From: Gymnothorax reevesii
Lineage: Eukaryota > Chordata > Actinopteri > Anguilliformes > Muraenidae
Direction: 5' to 3'
NCBI GenBank assembly: GCA_029721435.1
Contig: CM056580.1
Location: 27,584,367 to 27,648,366 of the forward strand
Length of the DNA: 64,000 bases
Position numbers and translations under genes: made by a program. The notes below the pieces were generated by a model. It worked only from the letters and a program-made list of their open reading frames with translations, was not told the DNA's origin and ran no database searches. This document shows, in pieces, positions 40,902 to 54,641 of this stretch; within the stretch, counting starts at the first letter, position 1; each line of letters begins with the position of its first letter.

Positions 40902-41394
40902 TTATAGTGTAAAATGTTGTATAAAATTTTAATGAGGCTGGATGTTTTGCATTTTTAATTGCAATTTTAATAAATTCATGAGTCATTACCAGCTGAAATG
41001 AGTCTTCTTAATTCCTCAAGAAGCTGTCTTCTGAATTCATATGATGGGGATCAGATGGCTTGGGCATAGGCACAGGTTCAAGACAGCTATAACTATGAGT
41101 CATCCCCCTCGAGCACAGCTGTGTGCCGTCCAATGGAAGTGCAGATTGTGGGAGAAGGAAATATTAAGTCATATGTTTTTTTAATTTATTGGAAGTGATG
41201 AAAGGGCTGATGCACAATTCTTGTTCAGGCGTGATTTAGAAAATGGGTAATGACAGTTAACTGTATAATAACTTTCCTTTGTATAAAAACGGCATTAGAG
41301 CAAAACTAGGGAAGAGTATTCCAGAGCCTCAAGAGCTACGGTTATAAACTATAAAAACCTTGTACATCAGCATGCACTCTATCTTTCGGCGCAG

Positions 41395-41667
41395 TGTTAT
41401 ACTAACACATACATGGCAACAAATAACAGAAATCATGTGACTTTTCCAGTCTTTAGTTGTCCCATCCCAACTTTTAAAAACATGTTGCACCAGTCATGAA
41501 ATTCAAAATTTTTCTCAAAACAATAAAATGTATCAGTTTCAACATTTGATACGTTGTCTTTTCCTATTTTCAGTAAAATATAGAATTTTAATTGATTTGC
41601 AAAGCATCGTATTCTGTTTTATTTACATTTTACATAGTGTCCCAACTTTATTGGAAATGGGGTTGTA
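41395..41667 (-). mobile_element. Transposon end, AAAAAGTTGGGACA type (right)
   Basis: Reverse complement of the same family as at 36275: it runs through CAGTCTTTAGTTGTCCCATC, ATTCTGTTTTATTTACA and AGTGTCCCAAC to GGGGTTGTA at 41667. It and the left end face each other about 5.4 kb apart. Confidence 0.75.
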
Positions 41668-44600
41668 ATTGGCATTCCTCTTCCTGTGCCTTTGAATATT
41701 ATCTTAGGATGAAAAATGTAAGTGAAACGTGCTGGACGAGAGAGAGGAAGCCAGAGGAAATCATCTATCACTATGACTGCTGAATGGCTCATGCTCAGAG
41801 GAACACTGGCGAACTGTCTTTGGCCTGTTGGCCAGGAAACAAGTAGTCTATAGGCTGGGGAATAGGACCCATCTGTTCAATGCATTGCTGGGAGCAGCTT
41901 TGAATAATTGTGCACATATAAGGCGGCTGGTGTCCCTGGTAAACCAAGCATGCGTCCCCTTTCTGCCCGAGTGGCGATGCGCATACCAAGAACTTCATCA
42001 GGGGTGTGGGGGTATCCATCATTCACTCTGGCCCTATCGGAAACAAAGCCGACCCCCACCCCCTCGCACCCCTCCCCCCAACACCCAAACACCCTGAAAT
42101 GCAGCCGTGTCCCCTGCTACAAGATGGATGTTCCGACAGCTTGGATTGGGCATCCTGCGTTTGCTGAACAAAGCACCCCATCTGGCTCCATACTAAAAGG
42201 GATCGGATGATTTATTTTAATATTTATATTTGAGTACACAAGATGATATTAGCCATTTGCAAGGCGTGCCCTCCTGGTGCAAAGTAATTGGAACTAAACG
42301 GTAAGAAGTGTAATGATGCATGACTCTGTGCTCTGCACTTATATAGAGCCATCTTGAGTTCTGGGCAGCTCTGCATATCATGTGATTGGTCGAATGAAAA
42401 AATGGGTGGGCACAAAAGTGGCAGCTCACTTGACACATTTGTATGATTTGTTAGCACCAGGTATACATTGGGATGTTAACTGTGGAAATAAAATGTTTGA
42501 GATATTAGCTAGGGGTAAGGGGCTATTACAGTGTATTTCATCTCATGACATGAAACTGCAGCACTCTGTAGGCTTAATGCTGCTGTTTATTGCAGCTACA
42601 ATGACTGTAACACTGCAGCTGTACACTCCAGCTGTACAATAGTTCTTTAAAGACAGTAATGAAAGGAGCCCATTTAAAGCTGAAGAAATGTCAAATGAGC
42701 TAATCTTTTTTCAAGACATCATACCCAAAATGGAGAGAAAATTGAACATTTTTTTCCCCAATTCACATTGCACAGTACGCACAGTGATTCGCGTACATCC
42801 CACACTGCTGGATTGGCCTCATTGAAGATCAAAAAGAGGCTTCGGTCCATAGAGGTGTCACAGTTTCACAGCAGAGCCTTTGATGTGGCCCCCCACCCTG
42901 CTCCATCTCTATAGAGAGCGGAAGGCCTGAAGTCCAGAGAAGCGCTGATACCTGCCATTAAAATCCATCCAGCAGCTCAGCAGCTGGGTCCTTCACAGGC
43001 AGACATCAATGAAGTGCATCGTTGCAGAGTTCTGCTCCCCCTCCACCCCTCTCTCCTCTTAAAAACCCAGAGATAACAGTCCGCCATTTCAAATGACACT
43101 CTGGAGTTCCTGAGACTCAGAGTTCTTGATGTGCAGGTAACATCCAAATTCTTCTTGCACCCGACGTAAACTGGCCAGACACGGTTCTTTGATTATTTCA
43201 GCTGAGCCCTTAATCGCTTGGCTTTTCTGCCATACTCACTTTGCGGTTTGGATTCCTGGCCCTCAAAATACCATTTTTAGTCACAGCGGTATGCAAAAAG
43301 CTCGTTTACTTGCGTCTGCACTACAGTAGGTTTTCTGCAAGCTGAATTCACTTTATCTTCTTCGCGACAGTTTGTTGCATTGCCTTTGGTAACATTTCCT
43401 ACAGTACCAAGAGATGTGTCAAGGGAAATGTCAGACAAGAGATTGTGTCAATATGAATGATTTACTCTTATTGTGGGGAAAAAAATTTGCTTGTTCAATC
43501 GTTCACTCCTCAGTGATGATATCGGGAACCTTTTTTTGTCTTTTGACAAGATCAAAGATGGGTAGATGCAGAAAATGAAAGGACCTATGTGAATGTGGTC
43601 ATAAGCATAATGATTCTTATGACTGACATGCTCATCAACTTAGAGGTGCAGGCACGTACTCGCGCAAACCTAATTTGCAGTCACATGTTGATCATAATCA
43701 ATGGAATTGTACTGAGAAGATGCTGAAGGCCTATCAATTATGCCAGCCTACCTCCATCCTTCCATCCATCCACCAAAACCCTCTACCATTTTCTTTTGGG
43801 ACCAATCCCCTGGAGGAGTTTGTGTTTTTTTCCCTTGTCAGTGCTCTGAGCGTGCGGTTTTGAAAACATGTCAGTGGTGATTTGGGGCTTCAGGGGACAT
43901 AACTGCCTTTGACAAGCATACTTCTGAAAAGAGCAAGACACCTGGGTGGCAGCTGGACTGTGGTGGTGCGAGGGGCGGGGAGGCTGTCTGTCGGCTCTGT
44001 TTTGAATTCACAGGAGCGTGCTTGAGGTTGAACAAGGTGAAGCAGTTGTTAGGGCGAGGGCGCTGACCCCTGTGTTAAAGCAGCACCCCCTTGTCCGGCC
44101 CACTGTTATCATTCGGACGGGTCAGTTTCCTGCCCAACAGAACTCAACAGCGGGGTTGATTGGTCCCAAACTGGGCCATGTGCCAGAGCATGTTCGGCAT
44201 ATTTAAAAAGCCTCAGTGGATTAAGAACAAAAACAGACATGAGCTTGGAGGTCTCTGGCTTGTATTTACATTTGTCTAAAGCCACGGTCATGGCTTATGA
44301 CCTATTGCTGTCCTAGAAGGCTACATAATGGGAAATAGAACAGGTTAGGGGTTTTCCAGACCACCAGTTTGAAATAAAACAATAATTCGCAGTTACTCAT
44401 AAATGTGCTATTCATGTCATTTGTGATGTAACATTAGTTGCGTTGTTTGAGGTTTGTGTACAGTATATAACAACCTATAACGTGACCCATGGTTGGTCAA
44501 GGTATTTATTTTTGCCAAAATAAATTTTTTCTCGGGCTTGCATTTACTGAAAGGTGTTGCACATGCAAAGTGTAAATCAGGATTTTAATTTCTTAGTGTT

Positions 44601-47600
44601 TATTGGTATTGCTCATTGAACAAGGTTGAAAGTGAAAATATTATTATAATTTTAAACTAAATTAAAATAGAACACTTCCAAACAAAATAACAAGTATTTT
44701 AATATTATATTTAGACTTAATACACTTTTTCTATTACAGTGCCTTGTTTTTCAGAAAAAAATAAATTTTGCCACTGATGTGAGATAATTTTGAGTCACTT
44801 CCAGATTTGTCCATGGGTTACGATAATTTCACAGACAAATCTAGAGATTAGTCAAAATTATCTGTCATAAATGGCAGTTCTTTTCTCTAAGAAAAAAGGT
44901 AATAGAAATAGTTGGTTTTAAGTCTAAATGCAAGATTAAAATGCATGATTAGATTTTGTTTTAGCAGTATAATATCAATGTTTTGTTCCCCATCTTCAAT
45001 CAACACATCAAATGTTGGATTTAGTTAATAACATGTCATCTGGTTATACATAACTGTTTTGAGTAATTTCTGACTCAATTTAATTACTGTCTGAGCTGAG
45101 ATTCTTGAGCATAATCTAATTCAGCTCCGTGGCGCTGGTCAGTGCGGAGGAAGGATGGATTTCTCCCCTCCTCTCCTTCATCTCCCCCATCCCTCACTTC
45201 TGCATCTGTGCCTGCCTTTCCTCACCACTCCCTTCTGTTGTTGTCATTTGAATTTCTCCTCAAAACCCCCTGTAGGTCTTTCATTGCTTTTCCACTCCAT
45301 TTACTCTCCCGTGTCCAAACAGTATGAACTCCGCTGTAAAAACTGCCCGCTCTGTTCTGGTATAAGTGCCCATTCTGGGGTCTTTTCTGGTACCAGAGGG
45401 GCCACAGATTTGTTTGTAGCAGTTGCAAGATTATTTCCTCTCAATTTGACAACGAGGATACATTGTATTATAGACTATCGGCTTCATCATTCGGTTTCAG
45501 GACGTTAGCATAAAATTGAGAGCATTTTGTATGTTTATTTTGATGAGTATTGTTGGCTGATTCATCTCCACTGATGTCACGAGATTAAACCGTGTAATTT
45601 ATTTTTACTTCTGTTTTTGGGTTGCTATGACTATCTGGAGCAGGAGTAGATATTTTTGAATATATTCACACCGGCTCAGTATTTCTCAACTTGTGTGCAC
45701 TATTTGCTCTTTTAATACTAGGGTGAGTGAGAAAATAAGTTAAGTTCCGCTTTACCACATCAGATGTCATATTTGTCAGCAAGTACTAAAGAAAACAAAT
45801 TAGGGGCAAAAATAAGCTGACATGCCTGGAGATGTTTTCCTCTGATCCTGGAGCTCAACGGGATGCAAGAAGATGTTTATTACTTGGTGCTTGAGGCCAA
45901 GTGTAGCAAACAGACTGTGTAATCTTGCTTGTTGTATCACTCATGTCTGCTCACAGCATTGGTCTGGAAATTACTGCCCTCATACACTCGCTCCCACACC
46001 ACCGTCTCTACATGAGCAGCGCAACACATCCCAGATGGAGCGCCGCATAAATATCCGTGAGCTAAGCGATTAACATCAAGAGACCTGCATTATTCCCCGT
46101 GCAGGCGATCTTGTTCCGCATATACAGCAGGTCCACTGCAGGGATTTGCATTCAAATCATGTTCTTCAGAAATATCCATCAATTGATATTATAGGCTGTG
46201 CGCAGTCGGTGTTTCGGCTCAGAACGGTGCAGCATGTCGGCTACTCACTAAAACAACTGTGATCGTCAGTGAGTGAGTTTCTCCAGATGCGCATTGCTTC
46301 TGCGTTTTTCTGTCTCTGCTGACATATAAGGCCGATGAGTGTACGTGTTTCTGCAGCTGCCGGTTTAGATGTACTGAATCAGGAATCCTGTGGTGCAGGC
46401 ATGTTGTACATCCACTTTATTAGTCTGGGTTTCTTACTTAAAGTGTGAAGATTTCATGATTTGCTTTAGCAACAGAGGTAGGAATAGTATTTCTGATTAT
46501 AGTGTTGAGGTGCGTGATGTGTTCCTGGCAAAGAAAGTAAATCTGAGCCCCGCATCTTATTTACGTGGTTCTGTTTAATATTGCATTTGCGTCACATAAG
46601 TAACACTTCCATTAGAGGGATTTCAACTTTTGTCAGTTGTTGCTGATTTATATTTTTATTTATATACAGTATTTTTATCAGAATCCAGCATTTCTCTGAC
46701 CAGCCTTGAGATCTCAGTTTTTGTGTTTGTGGGTGGCAGCACTAGAGATAAGGAGCACTTGATTAGCTACGGCCTATCAACTTTTCTGAATGATGGTGTT
46801 CCGATCGGTGTTAATGTGCAGCCAGTATGTGAGCTGGGTCCACAAAGGGCATGGCTGCTCGTGACAGTGGCGGAAGTATTATCTCAAACCTGGAGGAGTC
46901 CCTCAGCAATAAGATTTGGCTGCGCTGTTGTTCTGGTATGAGGACAGAATGGATGAGCCCAGGGCTCCCTTGATGGTCTTATCTCTGTCTTATTCCCTGC
47001 CAGATGATCTTTGCTGTCGTGATTAATTAAAGATTGAACAGCTTGCATAATGAGGCGCAGACTCGCTCGATTGTGGTGGAAGTCCACCGGTCCCCCTGCT
47101 GCGTGTGGACACCGATAATCTCAGAAACTAAAAGTATTTGTCATGCTTATCAAGGTGAAATAGAGAGAGAGAAAAATTGGATGGGTATAGTCTGTGAAGC
47201 TTTTGACTGTTGGAAGAGGTTAAGGTCTTTTTCCACGGTGAGTTGTTGCATTTTAAACAGAATATCCTCGATCGGATTTGTTGATTATTGGAAATCAATA
47301 TTTTTTGGAGGGTTTCAGAATGAAGAATTTGATTGAAATCCTTTTGTGCTGTAGTACTTGCATGTGTGCTCGTGTGTGCCCATGTGCACCTGTGTGTGTG
47401 TGAGATTTTTTTACAGCATTCTTCATTTTTTTTGTGTGTGTTTTCTTTTTCCGAAAACATTAGTTATAGCTGCTGAAGATGGCAAATGAAGTGATTCGTC
47501 TTCATCATTATCTTCCCCCACTGGAATACTTTTCGTGTAGGTTTTCAGTACATCTGGTCATTAATTTTAGATTGTTCTTGTATGAAATCAGCTGGCAGGG

Positions 47601-50600
47601 CCATTCCTTCATCTGACACGAGGACATTAGTATCAAAGAACCTAAAGTATGATCTGAATTAGATTTGAATTCCCATGCAAGTCTATTTCTTTTGATCATG
47701 TTTGAACTTCAGAAGGCCCATGAACACTCCAAAGCCCTTACTGACCTACATTCCAGTAAAAATAAAATTGTTGCTGCTTTGTTTTAGTTATTTTTTATTT
47801 TTTTATTTTTTGCTGCTTTATAAGAACTTTATAAGAACTTTAAATACTCAATACTCTACCACTTTAAATTACATGCAGGAAAATATTCAGAATTTACAGT
47901 ATGTTAAACAAAAAAATTAAAGATTTACTTGGTGTACAATTCTTAGCTTTTTGTTACTCTACTATTTTGAAATATGTGGAAAATATGCAGGGTTTTTTTG
48001 GAATTCATTGCCCATTTTGGTGCGGAGAAATTTTATTACAGTTCATTCAAATCTGCACCACTCATAAAGTCTATACAAAGTCTGGTAGTATACGTATGTC
48101 CTTTTCAGTGGTATATATGGAAGGCATGTTATAGGTTTACACTCAAGGTCTGTCCTTTGAATTCACACCATGTGTGTTTGGTTTCACCCAATCTGTGTAC
48201 AGAGGATAGTTCCACGGCTTATCTTAAGGATGATTTCTGGGAGGCAAAAATGTTCAGATAAGTCATTCTTGCATTTTTTTTTTCAGGCAGCTTCATTCAG
48301 TCTTGTCATATTCCTCGTAACCTGCCAGTCTGGTGACATTCTGTTTCTCTGCATGTGCATGTGCATTCGCATGATAAAGATTCTTATCATTGTGATTTTG
48401 TCTGCCTTTCACTAACACTGTCGTTGGCTCAGTGAATTCGATTTGAATAGATCTGAACTCGGACAAATGCCAACAAGAAACTGTGAGTAAAGTAATTGAG
48501 GAATTGGCATTTAATATGGTGCTGAGGCACTTTTTTGTTTTACAATGGCATAAATAACAAAATCATGAATGTCCTCAAATGACATTTTATAAAACAAGCC
48601 TTAGATTCCAGATCTACAATTGGTGACAATGATACAGATATCTAATGCTATAAGAGATTTGTGAATTCATGGCTAAAAAATTAAAGTGAATTCATAGCAC
48701 TGAGAAACTGCTTGAATATATTTGTAATTGTAACAGATTTCAGAATCCTGAAAGTGTGAAATTTCCTCAATAACTTGAGTGTTTTTGCTATTTTCTTTTC
48801 TTTTCTTTAATTTTCTTTTCTTTTCTGGCTCTGTTGTAGTTAATGTTTCTATGAAAGTTCAGGTTGCTTATCTGTGTCAGCAATTTCATTACTTCTTCAC
48901 AAATATAAATTTGATTTTGATGTCACATTCTAGAATTGGCTTCTTCCCCAGTCCACAAAGGTGTGAGATGCCACCACAGCCTGCCCAGAACCATGATTCA
49001 CACCCTTTTCTATTAAAGCAGAGACAGGACTAGGAGGAGAACAGACGCTTTATATACCACTGGTTGTACTGTTTTAATAAAGACTTCAGTCACGCCTGAG
49101 GCAGATAATGGATACTGTTCCCGTGATGGCAGCACACCCTGGGCACATGCATTTTCTTCGCAACACCGAGATTCAATTATTGTTCTTCCATAACTCTGTA
49201 AAAACAATAATATTAAAGTTCCAACCACTTTTTCCATAATGATGATTTAAAATGCTGACCCATTAAGGTGATCATTACTGACTCTGTATAGCATTGCGAT
49301 CTCACTATCAGTCCGTTACAGTTCTCTCTTTCCAACATTGCTTCCAGGAGCTACGCTGTAGTTTCGTGGTCAACCAGTGCAAGTACTTTCCACTACTGGC
49401 TCTGATTCAAAGTAGATGCTCAAATTCTGTACCACTGCATGTGACTCCTCATGTGTGGCAAATGAAGATGAAGTGTCTAAGAGTGGTGGCTGCCTAATTT
49501 AGCTGTTTAATCAGTTTGATTTAGTTTGTGTGTTGGAGTGCAAGTAAGTTGCTGTAAAAATAATGTAATGCTGTCTGTCTCCTTAAAATCCATAATTTTT
49601 AGGCCATTCACTGTCTGTAATTCAGTTTTTTTTTCTTGAAGAACAGGCTGTTTTGAGTGAGCCTCTCCTCTATAATTAAAACTAAAGTAACTAAAACATA
49701 GAAATGTTTGTGCTTCACAAGAAAGAGAGGGCTAGGGAGGCAAAGCAGGGCAGCAGGGCACGCTGAACGGTTTGTGACATGGAAAACAACAGGTATTTCA
49801 AACTGAATCCTTCAAATGCTGTAGTGGGAAAGGTTTCACATGGCTAAGTGGGGGGGGTTTCTCAAGGCATTTTTTCATACATACCTGCGTGGTTCATCTC
49901 TGGCGTGGCTGGGATTTGTGTTTCCATTGCAGTTGGGCTACCCACTTGAAGGTTGTCTTAAAGTCATGAAATGCTTATCTTGCATCAATGTTGTCGATGA
50001 TCAGCATCCTCAGTTGTTCCATCTGCAAGTACATTGTGCAAAGATTGTTACCAGCCAACCCACTGACATAGCTGCAGTCCACTTGAGGGGAGGTCCGGCA
50101 CGCATTTATCAAACTTCTGGAGGTTGTCCATCTTGAGCGTGGCTTTGCACAACTTGGCACACTTAAAGTCATAATGTAAATCAGAGCAGCGTGGTGTGAC
50201 TCGGCACTGCCAAAATTGCCAAAAGAAAAACCCCAACAGCCAACCTTCTGCGGGTTGTTTAGATTCAGAGGAGACCAGTGTAATGGGGGACTGGATGAAG
50301 AAAAATGTATTTTCCATAATGTGGAATATTCAGTCCTTTGGTATTTATTTAGACTGTGGGGGATTTTAAAACCTGTTTTAAAAAAAGCCAAGAGTCCAAG
50401 ATTTGCTGGCTCTGTTCTTTCTTTGTTCGCATATTGCCTTGTCGTTTTGGAAATGGCTCCATAAAACGTTTTTCTTTTTCTTTTCATCTCTTTTGGAAAA
50501 TGGAATACAGCGGGGGTGAGATGAATAAGCTTACTTTTTATGGAGCGAAATGTGTCTTTTGCCTGTAGGAAAGAATAAAGGTGTGAAGGTAAATTTCCTG

Positions 50601-52504
50601 TCAGCATAAGCCTCTCACTGCTACTTTCCATGAGATTCGGGCTCCATCATCATTTTCTTTTTGACTCAGACCCACAGGCCTCTCTTCTCAGACAAAATCT
50701 CTGTCTGTGTCATCCCTTTCTTGGCATAGGAAAAAAAATGCTTGTACTACCCTATTTTGTCATCTTCTCAAATGGCTACTCAAAGAAATGATGGAGTTCG
50801 AAAGAGTTAGAAAGAGTTTTACCCACCATTTTTATAAGATGAAATTCACTTTTTTTTTTTTTTGCAATTTAAGCTTATTTCTAGCTGCTTTCTATAGCTT
50901 GGAGTTATCAAGCGTAACATACAAACATTACAAGTGACAAAGCCAATTCGAGTGAGTCAGGATGATTGAATTTGTAAATGCCTTACGGGTTAATTCAAAC
51001 CCCGCCAAAAATGAGCTCTTGGCTGGTGATTTCCAATAAACTGCGGTGTCATTTTTTTTCCTCAGTTGAGTGGCTGTCCAGCAGCTGTGCGCATATGTTC
51101 TGCTGTTCCTCTCTGAAATATAAGACTCATGGTTTGTGTAAAAGTCAGTCACAGTCTCTGAACTTTCTTTGCAATTAATTTCTCTGACCCCATTTTTCCC
51201 CCAACCCTGCCCCGCCGACTTGTTCTAATTAATTGAACAAGCGCCAAGTCGAGCTTCAGAAGTGATGTGGACAACTTATCTGCAAGTAAGATCAAAGTCT
51301 CGCCAAGAAAATGCAACCGCGGAATCTTGGAAAGCACCAAAGCTAATTAATTAGCTCCTAACTGACGGAGGGATAAACGGACTGTGTGACCGTTAGTTAA
51401 CAGGTGGAGACATAGCCCATGTGGCTAGAGGGCTGTCCCATAGCAAGGGCAGAATATGCGGCTTCACAAAGCCAAATTTTACGCTGTTCCTTTTATTCCA
51501 TTGACTCAAGATTAAGTTATTCTAATAAATAAATAATGCAACATGAGCACCAAAATTATAGAATTGCACAAAAAAAAAGAATCAAGATTTGAATCAACAT
51601 GCGGTTGCTCTGGAGTAAGTATTTGCCACTCATGAATGCTGGCTGCTTGTAGCTACATACACTTTGGTTTGAAGCTGGGTCTTTGTGAGTTGGTCCAAAG
51701 CAGCTACATTTTCCAGACTTTTTTCAGTAAGTACTGCATTAAGCTCCTGCCTCACTTGGTGCCCAAAGACTAGTAATGACCAATGGTGAGAAGCAGTTCC
51801 CTTGTGTAGCATTCCCACTGTTCTGTGTGTCCCACAGTCTGTGGAACTGGCCAATGAGCTGAAGAGCTAGTGCATCAGAACAGTCCTGTTGTAGGACCAT
51901 CTTATAGCCACAAAAATGTTCAAAAATGCTGCGATGGCGTGTTCAGTCTAATTACTTATTTTATCCTTCCTTGTGTCCACAGTACTTTGATGACTTTGAA
52001 ACTGATGCAGGTCCACGATTTTTAAGGAAATTCAAACTCAGATAAATTGTAACCACTGGAGCTGTGAGTGTGGAGCAAGGCGGCTCCTGAAGGTTTGTTG
52101 TTTATGGAAAAATGCACACTGAAGGGAGAGAAGGTTTCAAAATGACATGTAATGATTGACCAGCGATTTCACCTCACCCTGTCTCCCATGGCTGTTATCC
52201 ACTTGGCTTTAGAAAGGCATATGGAAGCGTAAGGACTTGCCTTTAGCTTAAAATTTATTTCCTTGATGCCTCTCTCCATTCCTCCATTCTTTACGGCCCT
52301 TTCTATCCCTTTTCTAGGGATGGAGCTGACAAGTGAACAGGATTACCTGTCAAGTATTCTCTATGGAAGATCCAACAAGTGTCTGAAACAATTGTCTGAA
52401 AAAAAAACACACCCCATGTCACCAGTGCAGGGTGGGTAAAATGGATATTTTATTTTTATTGGGGTTTTTAGGGAGTCTGGGGTCAGTCGTCTGTCTGTCC
52501 ATCC
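41668..52504. other. Intron 3 interior, long stretch without genes
   Basis: Almost 11 kb with no supported exon. Items seen: a C-rich run at 42049-42098 (G-rich on minus); GC-rich non-repetitive blocks at 42830-43130, 45120-45340 and 46050-46340; a TTTTC tract at 48792-48826; a 218-codon minus frame at 49975-50631 without a recognisable domain; and a TAATTA-rich block at 51170-51400 that looks like a conserved non-coding element. Confidence 0.4.
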
Positions 52505-53129
52505 ATCCATCATTCTTGTCAGCTATTTTTTCTAGAATCTTCTGCAAACCATCTACCAGAATTTCTTATCGACCATCCTTGTGGCAAGGTCTTTCTTTCA
52601 TAAATTTCTCATTTATTGTGACAATGCCACAACGCATTCCACGGCATTGCGGGGACAAAGGCTTGGTTTCAGAAGAAGCCTGGGAGGATGCTACAGTGCT
52701 CATCACAGTTGCTTCACTTGAACCCCATAAAATATGTCTGGTCAGATTTGAAGAACACAGTTGCAGGATGCAAACCCTAGAATATTAGTGAACTGAGGTC
52801 CTCGAGGACTGAGCTAAGATTCCTTGGTAATGCTACCAAAAGCTGACATCTGCCAATGCATCACATCTCCAGCAGGTTAAAGCAGCAAAAGGGTGCTCTA
52901 CTAAGTATTGAAGATGCTTGTCATGAAGGGATTGAATAATTTTGAGCCTGCAGTTGTCAATAAAAGTGGCATTTTGTATTGAATTTGGAGAAGCTACTTG
53001 AAATATTTGTTGTGTTGAGCCATTTAAATTGTTCTTGTTTGATTTGTTCATTGCAAACAGCTTGAAGTTTGTAAATTTTGCTAGTAAACCTAATTTGCAG
53101 TAGGGGTTGAATAATTTTGATTGCAACTT
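52505..53129 (+). pseudogene. Tc1-like transposase relic, 3' part
   Basis: CDNATTHST (about 52618-52645) carries the second catalytic Asp. The frame then shifts to LVSEEAWEDATVL (about 52660-52700) and to NPIKYVWSDLKNTVAGCKP (about 52721-52777), where the catalytic Glu has become Lys. The 3' end reads GGGGTTGAATAATTTTGATT then GCAACTTTA, a known Tc1 terminal repeat with the TA target at 53130. The 5' half is missing. It cannot be active. Confidence 0.85.
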
Positions 53130-53131
53130 TA

Positions 53132-53530
53132 GTTTACAATCTGAGCAAAATTGTACCTCCAATTTACAAAAAAATGGCATGAAAGAAATTCTGATCAGGA
53201 GGAGACAGTCATGATGGCCTCCTCTTGCATGTTTGTGGTGCTAATCTAATTGCTCTTAACTAGCTCAAAATTCATCTCAAAGATATAGCAGCAGTGTCAG
53301 TCCTCGCTCGGTCTTTGGACGTCCAATCATCTATGCAAACATAATACTCAATCTCTGTATAGAGAAGCACTTAACATGTTATCAAAAAAAAATGTTAGGT
53401 AACATGAATGAAAGTGAACCGAATATGAAGTTGCTTTACCAACACAGCCTGTGGGAAAAGAAAGACATGTTCATTATCAGGGTGGTATGAATGAAATACT
53501 TCAGGTCTACTTATAACTTTTTTTTTTCCC
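53132..53530. other. Unassigned intronic DNA
   Basis: AT-rich, with no repeat or exon recognised. Confidence 0.3.
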
Positions 53531-54641
53531 TGTTGATAAGACCTTGTATAAGTGGGCTGATCACCTTGAAGCTGGGGTATATCCTGATATGGAATCAGTT
53601 GACACCAGATGCGGGAAAAGGGAATGAGGATTTTATTTTAAACCAAAAGAAAACAGGCACGAGGGCCAACAAAAAACTTGGCCCAAAGGGTTGCAAAAAA
53701 CAAACTAAGGTAAGCTACACAGAGCTAAAAAACAAAGAATGCAAATGACAAAAAACAAAAGGCACTGGAAACTCCAGGCAAGAAGATCAAAAAAAATAAA
53801 TAACCAGACTAAATATATATACACACAAGACGAGAGGCTAGGACAAGACTTGAAACTAGAAATGCTAGGGAACTTGACAACAAGAACTTGGCTAAACTTG
53901 AACATGCAACGAGACGCGAGACACTGTCTGCCAGCCAACTTCCACCGCAACCAGATAAAGGCTTGGTAATCATGACACATGAAGGGCAACACCTGGAGAA
54001 AGAGAAACAAGACGCATGGCAAGATCAAGACATGGACAGAGATTGGATGACATGACCTACTCATTAAGAGAATGAGCGTGCTCAGCTTAAGTACCAATTA
54101 AGTATGCAGTTTGGAAGCAAGCATGAATGTTAAGAACAGAAAAGCACAGCAAGATCTTGAAATAGCAAAGCAGGAATCATGACAATAAACTCCCTGTCTA
54201 AATTAGTAATATTAGTAATGTGCCTACCTAAGAATTACACCAACCCAGTGAGTGTTAGTAAATGTTAGTAACTTAAAAACAGTAAATTGCCAATCAAGCT
54301 TAGAGAGCCCCGAATCAGCACAGCACAGAAGGAAGGGGGAAACCACAAAGCCAACCAGAGCTCAGAAATGTGCAACAACGAAGGCACGGGGCGGAACGCA
54401 GACAAGCGGTGGAGTGGCATGGCAGACCTGGCGAAAACAAAAACATGGAAAAGTAAAAACATGGACATGGAATGTAAAACATGAAATGCAAAAGCCTGAT
54501 ACAAGAAACTGTTAAAACTATGACTATGAACATGACTATGGAACATGAAACTATGAACTATGAAACTTGAACTATGGAATCTTGAAACATGAAACTGTTA
54601 AAACCACAAATGCTGTCCTGGCCAAAGGCCAGAACACAACA
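53531..54641 (-). mobile_element. LTR-like block, possibly two LTRs abutting
   Basis: On the minus strand the block begins TGTTGTGTTCTGGCC at 54641 and ends TTATCAACA at 53531. A second LTR-like start, TGTCATGATTCCTGC, lies at 54184, similar to the start of the LTR at 7844. An AATAAA lies at 53632-53637 (minus) near the end, with a TATA-like TATATATA near 53820. Short degenerate tandem units (ACTATGAAC / ACATGAAAC) fill 54510-54600. No target duplication was found, so one composite or two elements remain possible. The many open frames across it are short and without domains. Confidence 0.45.

Noticed and set aside
52432..52788. 118-codon plus-strand frame starting MGKMDILFLL
   Set aside because: The hydrophobic start suggests a signal peptide, but the frame crosses a Tc1 relic in mixed frames, and its second half is shifted transposase.
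53705..54546. Several open frames of 70-130 codons on both strands
   Set aside because: All fall in the LTR-like block with tandem ATGAAC-type words, have no domain and conflict with each other.
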